From contig NZ_JAKZKW010000006.1 in NCBI RefSeq assembly GCF_022808695.1, positions 1 to 64,000 of the forward strand: 64,000 nucleotides of DNA. Reading direction: 5' to 3'. Shown piece by piece: positions 43,100-52,686 of the stretch (position 1 is the stretch's first letter; each line of letters opens with the position of its first letter). The notes under the pieces were generated by a model that saw nothing but the letters and a program-made list of their open reading frames with translations, ran no database searches and was not told where the DNA came from. This DNA is from Fundidesulfovibrio soli (GTDB taxonomy: Bacteria; Desulfobacterota; Desulfovibrionia; Desulfovibrionales; Desulfovibrionaceae). A program made the position numbers and the translations under genes.

Positions 43100-43126
43100 A
43101 ATTTTTCAATTGTTGTTGGAGGGGGT

Positions 43127-44902
43127 ATGTCTGAAGCTGATGACACATTCGGGGGGTCGGACAGGCGTTTTCCGATCCCCAAATTGATCGAAGCGCTGCG
43201 CTGCGGCTACAACGCCCGCGACGCCCTGAAGGATCTCGGCGCGGGCGTCACCGTGGGCGTGGTGGCCCTCCCCCTGGCCATGGCCTTCGCCATCGCCTCG
43301 CACGTCACCCCGGAACGCGGGCTCTTCACCGCCATCGTGGCGGGCTTCCTCATCTCCCTGCTGGGCGGCTCCCGCTACGCCGTGGGCGGACCGACCGGCG
43401 CCTTCGTGGTGATCATCGCCGGCATCGTGGACCGCCACGGCTACGAGGGCTTGGTGCTCACGACCCTGATGGCCGGTGTGATCCTGCTGGTCATGGGCGC
43501 GGCCAAGCTCGGCAAGCTCATCAAGTTCATCCCCTATCCGGTGATCACCGGGTTCACCAGCGGCATCGCCGTTTTGATATTCTCCAGCCAGATCAGTGAT
43601 TTCCTCGGCATGGGCCTCAAAAATGTGCCGGCGGAGTTCGGGCCAAAAGTCGCGGTCCTCTTCGAATCCCTGCATCTTACTGACGCCCCCACGGCGATCA
43701 TCGGCTTCGGCTCCCTGCTGGCCATCCTGGCCGCGAGGCGCTTCTTCCCCAAGATCCCCGGCCCGGTGTTCGGCGTCACCCTGGGGGCTGTGCTGGTATC
43801 GGCCATGGACCTGCCCGTGGAGACCATCGGCACGCGCTTCGGCGGCATCCCGGAGAGCCTGCCCGCCTTCACGCCCGTCGCGCTGGACTGGAGCTCGCTC
43901 AAGGCTCTGCTGCCCGACGCCCTGACCATCGCCCTGCTGGCGGGCATCGAATCCCTGCTGTGCTGCGTGGTGGCCGACGGCATGACCGGCGACAGGCACG
44001 ACTCCTCCATGGAACTGCTGGCCCAGGGCTCCGCCAACATCGCCTCGGTGTTCTTCGGCGGCATCCCTGCCACCGGGGCCGTGGCCCGCACCGTGACCAA
44101 CATCAAGTCCGGGGCGGTTTCGCCCGTGGCGGGCTGCATCCACGCCCTGGTGCTGGTCGCCTTCGTGCTCTTCGCCGCGCCCCTGGCCTCGGCCATTCCG
44201 CTTTCCAGCCTGGCGGCGGTGCTCCTGGTGGTCGCCTTCGACATGAGCGAATACCGCAAGTTCGGCCGCCTGCTGCGCGCCCCGCGCTCCGACGTGGCGG
44301 TGCTCCTGAGCACCTTCGCCCTCACCGTGTTCGTGGACCTCACCGTGGCCGTGTATGTTGGCGTGCTGCTGGCGTCCCTCCTGTTCATGCGCCGCATGAG
44401 CGAGATGACCGACATCTGCGCCTGCAGGCTCAAGGACGGGGAGGACTCCTCCCTGGCGGTGGCAGACCTGGCAGGCGGCGGCTCCGACGTTGATCTTGGC
44501 GGGGACCTGTGCCCCCTGCCCGGGGGCAAGTGGCGGGTGATCCCCGAGGGCGTGCAGGTCTACGAGATCGACGGCCCCTTCTTCTTCGGCATCGCGGACA
44601 GGTTCCAGGACATCCTCGACGTGGTCAGCGGCTCCCCGAAGGCTTTCGTCCTCGACGTGACGCACACGCCGACCATCGACTCCACCGGCGTGAACGCCCT
44701 GGAGAACTTCCTGAAAAAGTGCCGCCGCCGGGGCATCCGCGTCCTGTTCGTGGGGATGCGCCCTCATTTCATTCGCACGTTGCACCGTTTTGGTACGGAC
44801 GACGCCATAGGAAGCGAAAACATATTTGCCCGCCTCAGCGACGCCCTGGCCGCTGCGGCCGGGCCGACGCAAAGGAACGCCGCGGGGCATTATGTGACAT
44901 AG
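43127..44902 (+). CDS. SulP family anion permease with STAS domain
   Basis: A 591-residue inner-membrane transporter of the SLC26/SulP family, which moves sulfate, bicarbonate, nitrate or dicarboxylates. The membrane part has SulP motifs such as GVTVGVVALPLAMAFAIA, GGSRYAVGGPTGAFVVI, IPYPVITGFTSGIAVLIF and GIESLLCCVVADGMTG. The C-terminal ~130 residues are a STAS domain (VQVYEIDGPFFFGIADRF, VLDVTHTPTIDSTGVNALENF). GGAGG lies directly before ATG 43127. In a sulfate reducer sulfate is an obvious candidate substrate, but the family is too broad to be sure. No carbonic anhydrase or sulfate-activation gene is adjacent. Confidence 0.9.
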   Translation: MSEADDTFGGSDRRFPIPKLIEALRCGYNARDALKDLGAGVTVGVVALPLAMAFAIASHVTPERGLFTAIVAGFLISLLGGSRYAVGGPTGAFVVIIAGIVDRHGYEGLVLTTLMAGVILLVMGAAKLGKLIKFIPYPVITGFTSGIAVLIFSSQISDFLGMGLKNVPAEFGPKVAVLFESLHLTDAPTAIIGFGSLLAILAARRFFPKIPGPVFGVTLGAVLVSAMDLPVETIGTRFGGIPESLPAFTPVALDWSSLKALLPDALTIALLAGIESLLCCVVADGMTGDRHDSSMELLAQGSANIASVFFGGIPATGAVARTVTNIKSGAVSPVAGCIHALVLVAFVLFAAPLASAIPLSSLAAVLLVVAFDMSEYRKFGRLLRAPRSDVAVLLSTFALTVFVDLTVAVYVGVLLASLLFMRRMSEMTDICACRLKDGEDSSLAVADLAGGGSDVDLGGDLCPLPGGKWRVIPEGVQVYEIDGPFFFGIADRFQDILDVVSGSPKAFVLDVTHTPTIDSTGVNALENFLKKCRRRGIRVLFVGMRPHFIRTLHRFGTDDAIGSENIFARLSDALAAAAGPTQRNAAGHYVT

Positions 44903-45009
44903 TACTATTGAACGCCCAACCGCATTTACATCTCGACACGAACTGATTATGTGTCGGCGTCTGGGTTTGCGTCCAGGCGACAGTCCGTTTCAGAGGGGGC
45001 GCAGCCCGA

Positions 45010-48000
45010 ATGCGTTTCGTCGTCGGCCGGAAGAGGGAACACACAGGCTCAATCCTGACGGGGCTGCTCCTGGCGGCTGCCGCGCTCTCGTGCCTGTGGC
45101 TTCATCCGGCCCGGGCCCTGGCCGCGCAGGAAGGCTACGTGCCCCGCTTCCAGCATTTCGGCGTGGAGGACGGGCTGGCCCAGTCCTCCGCCGTGTGCCT
45201 GGCCCAGGACTCGCAGGGCTTTCTCTGGGTGGGCACGTATGCCGGGCTTTCCCGCTTCGACGGCTACGGGTTCAGGAACTTCACCGCCGGCCCCGACGGC
45301 CGCAGCGGGCTGGCCGACAACAACATCCGATCCCTGACGGTCTCCCGCGACGGCACGCTCTGGGTCGGCACGCGCAGCGGAGGACTCTCCCGCTATGACG
45401 GGGCTTCCCAGACCTTCTCCAGTTATCTGAACAACCCCTCCGACTTGGGCTCCGTTCCCTCCAACGAGATCCACGCCATCCACGAAGCCCCAAACGGCAT
45501 CATGCTTCTGGGCACATCCCTGGGGCTTGCCGAGTGGTCCCCCCTCCTGAATCGCTGCCTGGCCCGGGCGGGTGGGGAACTGCCCAAGGGTGCCAGAGAC
45601 GTGGTGAGCATCGCCCAGACCCCCTCGGGCGTGATCTGGGTGGCCTCCCGCAAGCAGGTCTCCCGCTACGACCTCGACGCGCATGCTCTGCATCCGCTTG
45701 AAAACAAGGAACTCTCCAAGGTGTTGTCCAGATCGGGCGCGAGCGCGCTCTTCGCCGATGGCGAAGGCACGCTCTGGGTGGGCACCGAAACCGCAGGGCT
45801 GCTGCGGGTGGACCTGGGTTCCGGCAAAGTGGAATCCTTCCTGCCGGATGCCTACATCTACCGAATGCTGCGCGACAGCCGAGGGGATCTCTGGGCCGCC
45901 AGCGACAAGGGGCTGGCCCGCTACCGCGTCGGGGACGGCGTAGAGGGCTTCGAGTTGTTCGCATCCAACCCCTTCGATCCCGACTCGCTCAGCCAGAACG
46001 ACGCCATGTCCCTGCTGGAGGACGCCTCCGGCATCCTTTGGGTGGGCACCTATTCGGGCGGCCTGAACAAGCTTGTGCCGGGGGCGCGCTATTTCTCCTC
46101 CTACAGGAAAATCCCGGGCGATTCCAACAGCCTGCCCGGGCGCGAGGTCAGCGCCGTGCTGCGGGACCGGGAAGGGCTGGTCTGGGTGGGCACCCGCTAC
46201 GACGGGCTGGCCTGCATGGGCGGGGGGGACGCGCCGGGGCGCCGCAAGGTGCTCAAGGTCTACCGGCATGACCCCAAGACCCCGGACAGCCTGGCCGAGG
46301 ATTCCATCAATTGCCTCATGGAGGATTCCAAAGGCCGCATCTGGGTGGGCACGGTGGATTCCGGCCTCAGCGTGCTGGACAAGAAGACGGGCCGGTTCAC
46401 CACGTACAGCCACAACCCTGCCGATCCGAACAGCCTGAGCCAGGACAAGATATGGTGCCTGCTCGAGGACACCGACGGCATCATCTGGGTGGGCACCAGC
46501 AAGGCCGGGCTCAACCGGCTGAATCCCGCCACCGGGAAGGTGACGCGCTACATGCACGACGCCTCCGACCCCTGCAGCATCAGCCACGACCGCGTGCGCC
46601 GCATCGTCCAGGCGAGGGATGGATCGCTTCTCATCGGCACCAACGCCGGGCTCAACCGCATGGATCGCGGCACGGGCAAGTTCACCCATTGGAGCAACGA
46701 ACCCGGAAACCCGGGCAGCCTCTCAAACGACCGGGTGACGCCCATCCTGGAGGATCCCTCCGGTACGCTCTGGATCGGCACGGACAACGGGCTTAACCGC
46801 TACAACCCCGATACCGGCCTGTTCACGCGCTACGGCGTGGCGCAGGGCCTGGCTGACGACGGCATCCAGGGCCTTGCGATGGACGGCGCGGGCGAGGTCT
46901 GGATGAGCACCTTCAAGGGAATCTCCAGGCTGAACCCGGAAATGGGCGATGTGCGCAACTATTCCCGCCGCGACGGCCTGGTGGGGCTTGAGTTCACCAT
47001 GAACGCCTACTACCAGGCGGCCGACGGGGAGCTGTTCTTCGGGGGATTTTCCGGCCTGAACTCCTTCTACCCCAGCCAGGTGGAAGCCAACGTCCACGCC
47101 CCGCCGGTGGCCATCTGCGAGTTGCGGGTGAACAACCGGCCCCGCCCGCTTCCGGGATATCCGAAGGCCGGCGAGGTGCGGCTCGAACCTGGCGACCACA
47201 GCCTGGGCATCGACTTCTCCGGCATGGACTTCGCCAACACGGGGCGCAACCGCTACGCTTACATGCTGGAGGGCTTCGACGCCTCCTGGGTGGATAGCGG
47301 ACAGGTCCACAGCGCCACCTACACCAACCTGGACCCAGGGAGCTACCGCTTCCTGGTCAAGGCGGCCAACAACGAAGGCTTCTGGGGGGGCGAGACCGAG
47401 ATCCTCTCCGCGGTGGTGGTGCCGCCGTACTGGCGCACGCTGTGGTTCAAATCGTTGCTTGGGCTCATGGCGCTGGGAGTGGCCTACTCGGGATATGCCT
47501 GGCGCCTGGGCAGCCTCAAGGCGCGGAGGCTTGAGCTCGAGCAGACGGTGGCCCGCCAGACGGCCTCCCTGCGCCACGAGATCGATGAACGCGTGAAGGC
47601 CGAGGCCGAACTGCGCGAGAGCCAGCAGAGCTTCCAGGCCATCTTCCAATACAGCCCCGTGGCTGTGATCATCAGCTCCATGGCGGACGGCCGCCTCATC
47701 CAGGTGAACAATGCCTTCTGCAGCCTGATGGGCCAGCCCGTGGAGGAGCTGCTGGGCCGCACCGGCCTGGAGATCGGTCTCTGGGAGGGGCCGGAGCAGC
47801 GCAGGGATGTGGTGGAGAAGCTCAGGGAGCGGCGCCTGCTCCTGAACATGGAACTCGGGACCATCACCCGCGGCGGAAGAAGAATCTACACGCTCTGCTC
47901 CGTGGCAGTGGTGGACCTCTTCAAGGAACCCTGCGCCCTGTGGCTCATCTCCGACATCAGCGACCGCAAGACCCTCGAAGAGGAGATCATCGCCGCGCGC

Positions 48001-49149
48001 GAACGGGCCGAGGCGGCCAACCAGGCCAAGAGCGACTTTCTGGCCAACGTCAGCCACGAGATCCGCTCCCCCCTCAACGCCATCCTGGGGCTCACGGAGC
48101 TGGCCATCAACCGCGGGCCTGAGCCGGAGCTGCGCTCCCTGCTGGAGAAGGTCACCTCCGCGAGCCACGTGCTGCTGGGCGTCATCAACGATCTGCTGGA
48201 CATCTCCAAGATCGAGGCCGGCAGGATGGAGCTGTGCCCCGCGCCGTTCTCCCTGCGCGCGGTGCTCACGCGACTGCGCGACATCTTCGAGCACAAGGCG
48301 CAGGAGAAGGGGGTTGGCTTCAGCGTGGAGATCGGGCCTGACATCCCCGAATCGGTGCTGGGCGACAGCCTGCGCCTGGAGCAGGTGCTCATCAACCTGG
48401 TGGGCAACGCCGTGAAGTTCACCGAGAAGGGCGGGGTGTCCGTGTCGGCCGGTTGCGAACAGGAGCCCGACGGCTCCGTCCTGTTGCGCTGCACCGTGCG
48501 GGACAGCGGCATCGGCTTGACCCCGGAGCAGCTGGAAAAGGTGTTCCAGCCCTTCGTGCAGGCCGAGGGCTCCACATCCAGGCGCTTCGGCGGCACCGGC
48601 CTGGGGCTTTCCATCGTGAGCCGCCTGGTGGCAATGATGGGCGGCGAGGTCACGGTGCAGAGCGAGCCCGGGCAGGGCAGCGCCTTCACCTTTACGGCCC
48701 GCTTCGCCCCGGACGCTGGGGCCGGGGCCACCGAAGCCGCGAACGCTCGCGCGCTGGCCTCGCTGCAGGGCCTGAGGGTGCTGGTCGTGGACGACAACGA
48801 CCTCAACCGGGAGCTCACCACCGAGCTCGTGCGCATGGCCGGCATGGAGCCAACGCCCGCCGCCGGGGGCCGGGAGGCGTTGGAGTTGCTGGAGAATAAT
48901 TCCTTCGATATCGCCCTGCTGGACGTGCAGATGCCCGTCATGGACGGCTACCAGCTGGCGCGCGCCATCCGCGACAGGCACGACGGGCGGCGGATGCTGC
49001 TGCTGGCCCTCACGGCCCACGCCATGTCCGGCGACAGGGAAAAGTGCGTGGCCGCGGGCATGGACGACTACCTGACCAAACCTGTGATGCCGGACGTTCT
49101 CTTCTCCACCATCGGGCGGCTTGTACGGCCGCAGGCCTGCCAATCCTGA
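45010..49149 (+). CDS. Hybrid sensor kinase with two-component-regulator propellers
   Basis: A 1379-residue hybrid kinase. A signal or anchor segment (residues ~17-40) is followed by about 14 Reg_prop repeats (the motif x-D-x-x-G-x-x-W-V-G-T, for example DSQGFLWVGTYAGLSRFDG) that build two periplasmic propellers to residue ~690, then a Y_Y_Y domain (~715-800; YMLEGFDASW). A membrane helix lies at ~815-835. PAS (~870-990), HisKA with FLANVSHEIRSPLN near 1015 and HATPase (GGTGLGLSIV) follow, and the C-terminal receiver has Asp near 1306 (IALLDVQMPVMDGY). No AraC-type DNA-binding domain and no Hpt domain is present, so a separate phosphotransfer partner is expected. Such propellers often sense polysaccharides or surface cues. 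Confidence 0.92.
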   Translation: MRFVVGRKREHTGSILTGLLLAAAALSCLWLHPARALAAQEGYVPRFQHFGVEDGLAQSSAVCLAQDSQGFLWVGTYAGLSRFDGYGFRNFTAGPDGRSGLADNNIRSLTVSRDGTLWVGTRSGGLSRYDGASQTFSSYLNNPSDLGSVPSNEIHAIHEAPNGIMLLGTSLGLAEWSPLLNRCLARAGGELPKGARDVVSIAQTPSGVIWVASRKQVSRYDLDAHALHPLENKELSKVLSRSGASALFADGEGTLWVGTETAGLLRVDLGSGKVESFLPDAYIYRMLRDSRGDLWAASDKGLARYRVGDGVEGFELFASNPFDPDSLSQNDAMSLLEDASGILWVGTYSGGLNKLVPGARYFSSYRKIPGDSNSLPGREVSAVLRDREGLVWVGTRYDGLACMGGGDAPGRRKVLKVYRHDPKTPDSLAEDSINCLMEDSKGRIWVGTVDSGLSVLDKKTGRFTTYSHNPADPNSLSQDKIWCLLEDTDGIIWVGTSKAGLNRLNPATGKVTRYMHDASDPCSISHDRVRRIVQARDGSLLIGTNAGLNRMDRGTGKFTHWSNEPGNPGSLSNDRVTPILEDPSGTLWIGTDNGLNRYNPDTGLFTRYGVAQGLADDGIQGLAMDGAGEVWMSTFKGISRLNPEMGDVRNYSRRDGLVGLEFTMNAYYQAADGELFFGGFSGLNSFYPSQVEANVHAPPVAICELRVNNRPRPLPGYPKAGEVRLEPGDHSLGIDFSGMDFANTGRNRYAYMLEGFDASWVDSGQVHSATYTNLDPGSYRFLVKAANNEGFWGGETEILSAVVVPPYWRTLWFKSLLGLMALGVAYSGYAWRLGSLKARRLELEQTVARQTASLRHEIDERVKAEAELRESQQSFQAIFQYSPVAVIISSMADGRLIQVNNAFCSLMGQPVEELLGRTGLEIGLWEGPEQRRDVVEKLRERRLLLNMELGTITRGGRRIYTLCSVAVVDLFKEPCALWLISDISDRKTLEEEIIAARERAEAANQAKSDFLANVSHEIRSPLNAILGLTELAINRGPEPELRSLLEKVTSASHVLLGVINDLLDISKIEAGRMELCPAPFSLRAVLTRLRDIFEHKAQEKGVGFSVEIGPDIPESVLGDSLRLEQVLINLVGNAVKFTEKGGVSVSAGCEQEPDGSVLLRCTVRDSGIGLTPEQLEKVFQPFVQAEGSTSRRFGGTGLGLSIVSRLVAMMGGEVTVQSEPGQGSAFTFTARFAPDAGAGATEAANARALASLQGLRVLVVDDNDLNRELTTELVRMAGMEPTPAAGGREALELLENNSFDIALLDVQMPVMDGYQLARAIRDRHDGRRMLLLALTAHAMSGDREKCVAAGMDDYLTKPVMPDVLFSTIGRLVRPQACQS

Positions 49150-49197
49150 AAAATGCCTTGGAATCCGGCCGGGCCCTGGATATGAATCGGCCCATCC

Positions 49198-50082
49198 ATG
49201 AGCAGACAGCCCACCCTCCGCGACATCCTGGCCAAGACGGAAAACTATTTCCGCGAAAAGAACGTGGACTCCCCGCGCCTCTCCGCCCAGCTCATCCTGG
49301 GCAAGGGCCTGGGAGTGGACCGCATGGGCCTCTTCCTGAACCTGGACCGGCCCATGCTGCCCGCCGAGCTGGACGCCTTGCGCCCCCTGGTGGCCCGGCG
49401 GGGCAGGGGCGAGCCCGTGGCCTACATTACCGGGGAGCGCGAATTCTTCAGCATGGCCTTCGCTGTGGATTCCAACGTGCTGATCCCCAGGCCCGAGACC
49501 GAACAGATCGTCGAGGAGGCCCTGCGGGCCTTCCCGCGCGAGACGGAGCTGGTCTTCGCCGACCTGGGCTGCGGCTCCGGCTGCCTGGCCGTGACCCTCG
49601 CCGCCCAGTTCACGGCCTCGCGTGGCGTGGCCCTGGACGTGAGCCCCGGAGCGCTGGCCGTGGCCCGCGCCAACGCCGCCCGGCACAACGTGGAAGGCAG
49701 GCTGGAGTTCGTGCAGGGCACCTTCGCGGACCTGCCCGCCCAGCCCTGCGGCTACACCCTCGTCGTCTCCAACCCGCCCTACGTCAGCGAGGCCGAATAC
49801 GGCGAGCTCTCCCCCGAGGTGGCCGCGTTCGAGCCGCGCGGCGCCCTTGTCCCGGATACCGGAGCGCCCGGCGCGAACGGGCTGGAGGCCTACCCCGAGG
49901 TGGCCCGCGTGGCCCGCGAGCGGCTGGCCCCCGGCGGAGTGCTCATCCTGGAGATCGGCTGGAAGCAGGGGCAGGCCGTCAAAGAGCTGCTGGAATCCCA
50001 GGAGTTCGGCTTCGAAGGGGTAGGGGTGCTCAAGGACCTTGCCGGGCTGGACCGCGTGGTCATCGGCCGCAGGCCCTGCTGA
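49198..50082 (+). CDS. prmC: Release factor glutamine methyltransferase
   Basis: Methylates the GGQ glutamine of release factors 1 and 2. It has 294 residues. The N-terminal helical domain (LAKTENYFREKNVDSPRLSAQLIL) is followed by the SAM-binding FADLGCGSGCLAVTLA and the catalytic NPPYV motif. LIPRPETEQIVEEAL is also characteristic. ATG 49198 lies 48 bases after the hybrid kinase. Confidence 0.95.
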   Translation: MSRQPTLRDILAKTENYFREKNVDSPRLSAQLILGKGLGVDRMGLFLNLDRPMLPAELDALRPLVARRGRGEPVAYITGEREFFSMAFAVDSNVLIPRPETEQIVEEALRAFPRETELVFADLGCGSGCLAVTLAAQFTASRGVALDVSPGALAVARANAARHNVEGRLEFVQGTFADLPAQPCGYTLVVSNPPYVSEAEYGELSPEVAAFEPRGALVPDTGAPGANGLEAYPEVARVARERLAPGGVLILEIGWKQGQAVKELLESQEFGFEGVGVLKDLAGLDRVVIGRRPC

Positions 50083-50125
50083 ACGGTTCGCCGCCCCGGC
50101 GGCCTGAGAAATGCCTGGAGGAATC

Positions 50126-51595
50126 ATGCTTGAAGTGGCGGTGTTCCTGTGCGGCGCGGTGGTCATGGTCATGGAGTTGGCCGCCTCCCGGGTGCTTGCG
50201 CCCTTTCTGGGCACCTCCACCGTGGTCTGGACCAGCATCATCGGCGTGATCCTGGGGGCCATGTCCCTGGGCTACTGGTGGGGCGGCAGGCTGGCGGACA
50301 AGAGCCCCAAACCATCCACGCTCGCCCTGGTCATCCTGGGGGCCTCGGGCTTCACCGCCCTGATCGGCTTCTCCCGCTCCTTCATCGTGGAGATGATTCA
50401 ATATTCCGGCAGCGGGCTGCATCTGGGCTCGCTCCAGGCGGCCATGCTGCTCTTCGCGCCCCCGGCGACGCTGCTGGGCATGGTGGCCCCCTTCGCGGCG
50501 CGCATCCGGCTGAGCGATTGCGCCCACGCGGGCCGCACAGTGGGCAGGCTCTACGCCCTCTCCACCCTGGGCAGCATCGTGGGCACCTTCGCCGGGGGGT
50601 TCTTCCTGATCTCCTGGTTCGGCAGCGCGGCGATCCAGTTCCTGCTGGCGGCGGTGCTGGTGCTGGCCTCCCTGCTGTGCCACGCGGGGCGCTGGCAGCC
50701 CAAGGCCTGTCTGGCCGCCGCCTACGTCGGCCTCTACCTGCTGGCCGCCTTCGACGCCGAGGCCTACGCCGCCCGTAACATCCACGACGTGGACACCCCC
50801 TATCAGCGCGTGCTGGTCTACCCCTCGCGCGATTTCACGACGGGCAAGAGCACCCTGGCCATGAGCACCGGTCCGGAGGGGGTACAGGGGGCCGTCTACC
50901 CCGACGAACCTGGGGGGTTGGCCCTCAATTACACCCGCTTCCTCACCCTGGCCGGGCATTTCGCGCCGGATTTCCGCTCCGTGCTCGTGCTGGGCGGCGG
51001 GGCCTACGCCTTCCCCAAGTACGTTCTGGAGCATCACCCGCAGGCCCGAGTGGACGTGGTGGAGCTGGACCCCGGCGTGACCCGGCTGGCGCGCGAGCAC
51101 TTCTTCCTGCGGGACGACCCCAGGATGCGCCTGATCCAGGAGGACGCCCGCACCTTCCTCAACGCCAACAAGGCCCGCTACGACGTCATCGTGGAGGACG
51201 TCTTCAACTCCCACGCGTCCATCCCTTTCCACCTCACCACGGTGGAAACCGCGCGCCGCCTGAGCGACGCCCTGGAGGACCGGGGAGTGCTGCTGGTGAA
51301 CAGCATATGCGCCCTGGAAGGGCCGGTCTCCCGCCTGTATACCTCGCTGTACGCCACGCTGCGGGCCGTATTTCCCCAGGTGCACGTGATTCGGGCCTGG
51401 ACCTCCGGCGACCCTGCGGCTATGCAGAACGTCCTTTTCGTGTGCTTCAAGGACGCGGAGGAACGCCCCTGGACCAGCGGAGACGAGGAACGCCAGGCCC
51501 GGCTGGACCGGCGCATCGAGCCACCCTCCCTGGCCGGGGCCCTTGTGCTGACTGACGACTTCGCTCCAGTAGAACGCTTCATAACCGGTTGGTGA
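50126..51595 (+). CDS. Fused membrane/spermidine-synthase-like protein
   Basis: A 489-residue protein. The first ~215 residues hold about seven membrane helices ([26 protein letters not shown], then [15 protein letters not shown] and others), the layout of the membrane-bound aminopropyltransferase-like group. Residues ~270-450 form a spermidine-synthase-like Rossmann domain: [38 protein letters not shown] and [16 protein letters not shown]. Polyamine synthesis is suggested but not assured, as many such fusions are uncharacterised. ATG 50126 has TGGAGG close upstream; an ATG 15 bases earlier is unsupported. It overlaps the region before the SEC-C gene by only a few bases of spacing. Confidence 0.85.
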   Translation: MLEVAVFLCGAVVMVMELAASRVLAPFLGTSTVVWTSIIGVILGAMSLGYWWGGRLADKSPKPSTLALVILGASGFTALIGFSRSFIVEMIQYSGSGLHLGSLQAAMLLFAPPATLLGMVAPFAARIRLSDCAHAGRTVGRLYALSTLGSIVGTFAGGFFLISWFGSAAIQFLLAAVLVLASLLCHAGRWQPKACLAAAYVGLYLLAAFDAEAYAARNIHDVDTPYQRVLVYPSRDFTTGKSTLAMSTGPEGVQGAVYPDEPGGLALNYTRFLTLAGHFAPDFRSVLVLGGGAYAFPKYVLEHHPQARVDVVELDPGVTRLAREHFFLRDDPRMRLIQEDARTFLNANKARYDVIVEDVFNSHASIPFHLTTVETARRLSDALEDRGVLLVNSICALEGPVSRLYTSLYATLRAVFPQVHVIRAWTSGDPAAMQNVLFVCFKDAEERPWTSGDEERQARLDRRIEPPSLAGALVLTDDFAPVERFITGW

Positions 51596-51600
51596 AAAAC

Positions 51601-52110
51601 ATGACCAAGCAATTGGCCCTCGACGACCCCTGTCCCTGCTGCTCCGGGCAGCCCTACGGCGAATGCTGCGCGCCCATCATCACGGGCGACCTGGCCGCCC
51701 CCACCGCCCTGGCCCTGATGCGCTCGCGCTACACGGCCTACGCCCTGGGCCACATCGACTACCTCAAAACCTCGCTGGACACGCGCTGGCAGGCCTCCTT
51801 CGACGAGCAGAGCACCCGCGAGTGGTCCGAAAAGGCCGTCTGGAAGGGCCTGGAGATCATCGGCTGCAAGGAAGGCGGAGCCGACGACGATGAGGGCGAG
51901 GTGGAGTTCACCGCGACCTTCGAAATGGACGGCGAGGAGCAGCTGCTGCGCGAGCGCGCCAAGTTTCGCAAACGCGCCGGGCAGTGGCGCTACATCGACG
52001 GCCGGGTCAAGTCCGCCCAGGAGCCTGTGGTCACCAAGGGTTCCAAGGTCGGCCGCAACGATCCCTGCCCCTGCGGCAGCGGCAAGAAGTTCAAGAAGTG
52101 CTGCGGCTGA
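51601..52110 (+). CDS. YchJ-like protein with two SEC-C motifs
   Basis: A 169-residue protein of the YchJ family. An N-terminal SEC-C-like zinc motif ([15 protein letters not shown]) is followed by the YchJ middle domain ([22 protein letters not shown]). A second SEC-C motif closes the protein ([17 protein letters not shown]). SEC-C motifs bind zinc and often contact SecB or the ribosome; the function of YchJ is not known. ATG 51601 is used; the frame opens slightly earlier over the preceding stop codon. The gene closes the run of plus-strand genes that begins with SulP. Confidence 0.9.
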   Translation: MTKQLALDDPCPCCSGQPYGECCAPIITGDLAAPTALALMRSRYTAYALGHIDYLKTSLDTRWQASFDEQSTREWSEKAVWKGLEIIGCKEGGADDDEGEVEFTATFEMDGEEQLLRERAKFRKRAGQWRYIDGRVKSAQEPVVTKGSKVGRNDPCPCGSGKKFKKCCG

Positions 52111-52139
52111 GGAATCTTTGCAGAATTTTCAATTAATCG

Positions 52140-52168
52140 TTGACACATCCGATGGAGGAGCATAAACC
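52140..52168 (+). promoter_or_regulatory. Promoter for the initiator tRNA gene
   Basis: A perfect TTGACA (52140-52145) is followed after 17 bases by TAAACC (52163-52168), a weak -10; CATAAA two bases earlier is an alternative. Transcription would start 8-10 bases before the tRNA. Confidence 0.55.
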
Positions 52169-52184
52169 TCTCCTTCTGCAGTGA

Positions 52185-52261
52185 CGCGGGGTGGAGCAGA
52201 CCGGTAGCTCATCGGGCTCATAACCCGAAGATCGTGGGTTCAAATCCCACCCCCGCAACCA
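52185..52261 (+). tRNA. Initiator tRNA-Met (CAU)
   Basis: A 77-base tRNA with a full cloverleaf. It has the CAT anticodon in a GGGCTCATAACCC arm, with the three G:C pairs of initiator tRNAs. The T-loop GTTCAAATC is standard, and CCA is encoded. The first base C1 opposes A at position 72, the unpaired end that marks bacterial tRNA-fMet. Confidence 0.96.
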
Positions 52262-52268
52262 GGAAGTC

Positions 52269-52309
52269 AGGGCCTTACGGAGATTATCCGCAAGGCCCTT
52301 TTCCTTTTT
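52269..52309 (+). terminator. Intrinsic terminator after tRNA-fMet
   Basis: AGGGCCTT (52269-52276) pairs with AAGGCCCT (52292-52299), extended by CGGA/TCCG inside past one A-C mismatch, followed by a T-rich stretch to 52309. Confidence 0.85.
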
Positions 52310-52516
52310 GATACCCTCTTGGTACCCAAGTCCGTAAGCTGGGGTAATGTGGTGGTCTGTTTGGCAGCATTTCCCGGGCTTGAGCACCCCCACAGGATTG
52401 CCCCCCAGCCAGGCCGTCTCCAGGTGTGAGGTGGCGGTCAATTTGAGACGCACTTTCACGCAATTTGATACGGAACCAACGCCACGTCCGGGCAGGAGGA
52501 GCAAAGCAAAAAGGAG
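52310..52516. other. Gene-free stretch between tRNA terminator and the tandem structured element
   Basis: No convincing gene on either strand. Antisense open frames that run through the tRNA are artefacts. Confidence 0.45.
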
Positions 52517-52618
52517 GGTGGACGGCGAGGCCCCTTTCCACGTTCGTGGCAACCTCGCATGGCGTTCCAGGCTTCCGCCCGTGCCACGGCCAGGGGATTT
52601 GCACCGTGTCCGTCCACC
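52517..52618. ncRNA. Candidate structured RNA element, copy A
   Basis: A ~100-base unit closed by a perfect 9-bp stem, GGTGGACGG (52517-52525) with CCGTCCACC (52610-52618). Inside are a two-level hairpin, (C)GAGG with CCTCG (52526-52530/52553-52557) topped by CCAC/GTGG (52538-52541/52546-52549). A small GGC/GCC hairpin follows (52570-52579), then CACGG with CCGTG (52585-52589/52604-52608). A second copy lies 176 bases further on, and its stems have different bases but still pair. I know no named RNA family with this layout. The strand is undecided: on the minus strand copy B has a GAAA tetraloop and a G-U in place of A-C, and on the plus strand the element would lie upstream of tamA. Confidence 0.55.
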
Positions 52619-52640
52619 AGGAACCACGCTTGAACGAAGA

Positions 52641-52684
52641 GCCCGGCAGAATCAACGCCGTCACTGTACGTGATCCTGCCGGGC
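52641..52684. repeat. Hairpin between the two structured copies
   Basis: GCCCGGCAG (52641-52649) pairs perfectly with CTGCCGGGC (52676-52684). A small inner TCAC/GTGA stem (52661-52664/52670-52673) sits in the loop. Confidence 0.6.
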
Positions 52685-52686
52685 GG

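Larger units (their letters stand above)
42348..43126. other. Unexplained intergenic DNA with several hairpins
   Basis: Nearly 800 bases without a convincing gene. It contains GCAAAGGGAG/CTCCCTTTGC (42378-42400, loop TTC), a palindrome of the kind seen between leuC and leuD. A longer imperfect hairpin has arms GCGGCGCA (42558-42565) and TGCGCCGC (42593-42600), and ACGGCCAG/CTGGCCGT is at 42828-42854. Short open frames exist in several readings but none has a good start site and protein-like composition. The last ~200 bases are less GC-rich and hold the SulP upstream region. Confidence 0.5.

Noticed and set aside
46723-50262. Open frame of 1179 codons on the minus strand
   Set aside because: Antisense to the hybrid kinase and prmC. 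No ribosome binding site and a composition typical of complementary-strand shadows.
52133-52627. Minus-strand frame reading through the tRNA-fMet gene
   Set aside because: Its protein contains the DLNPRSSGYEPDELP string that arises from translating the antisense of a tRNA gene, a well-known annotation artefact.
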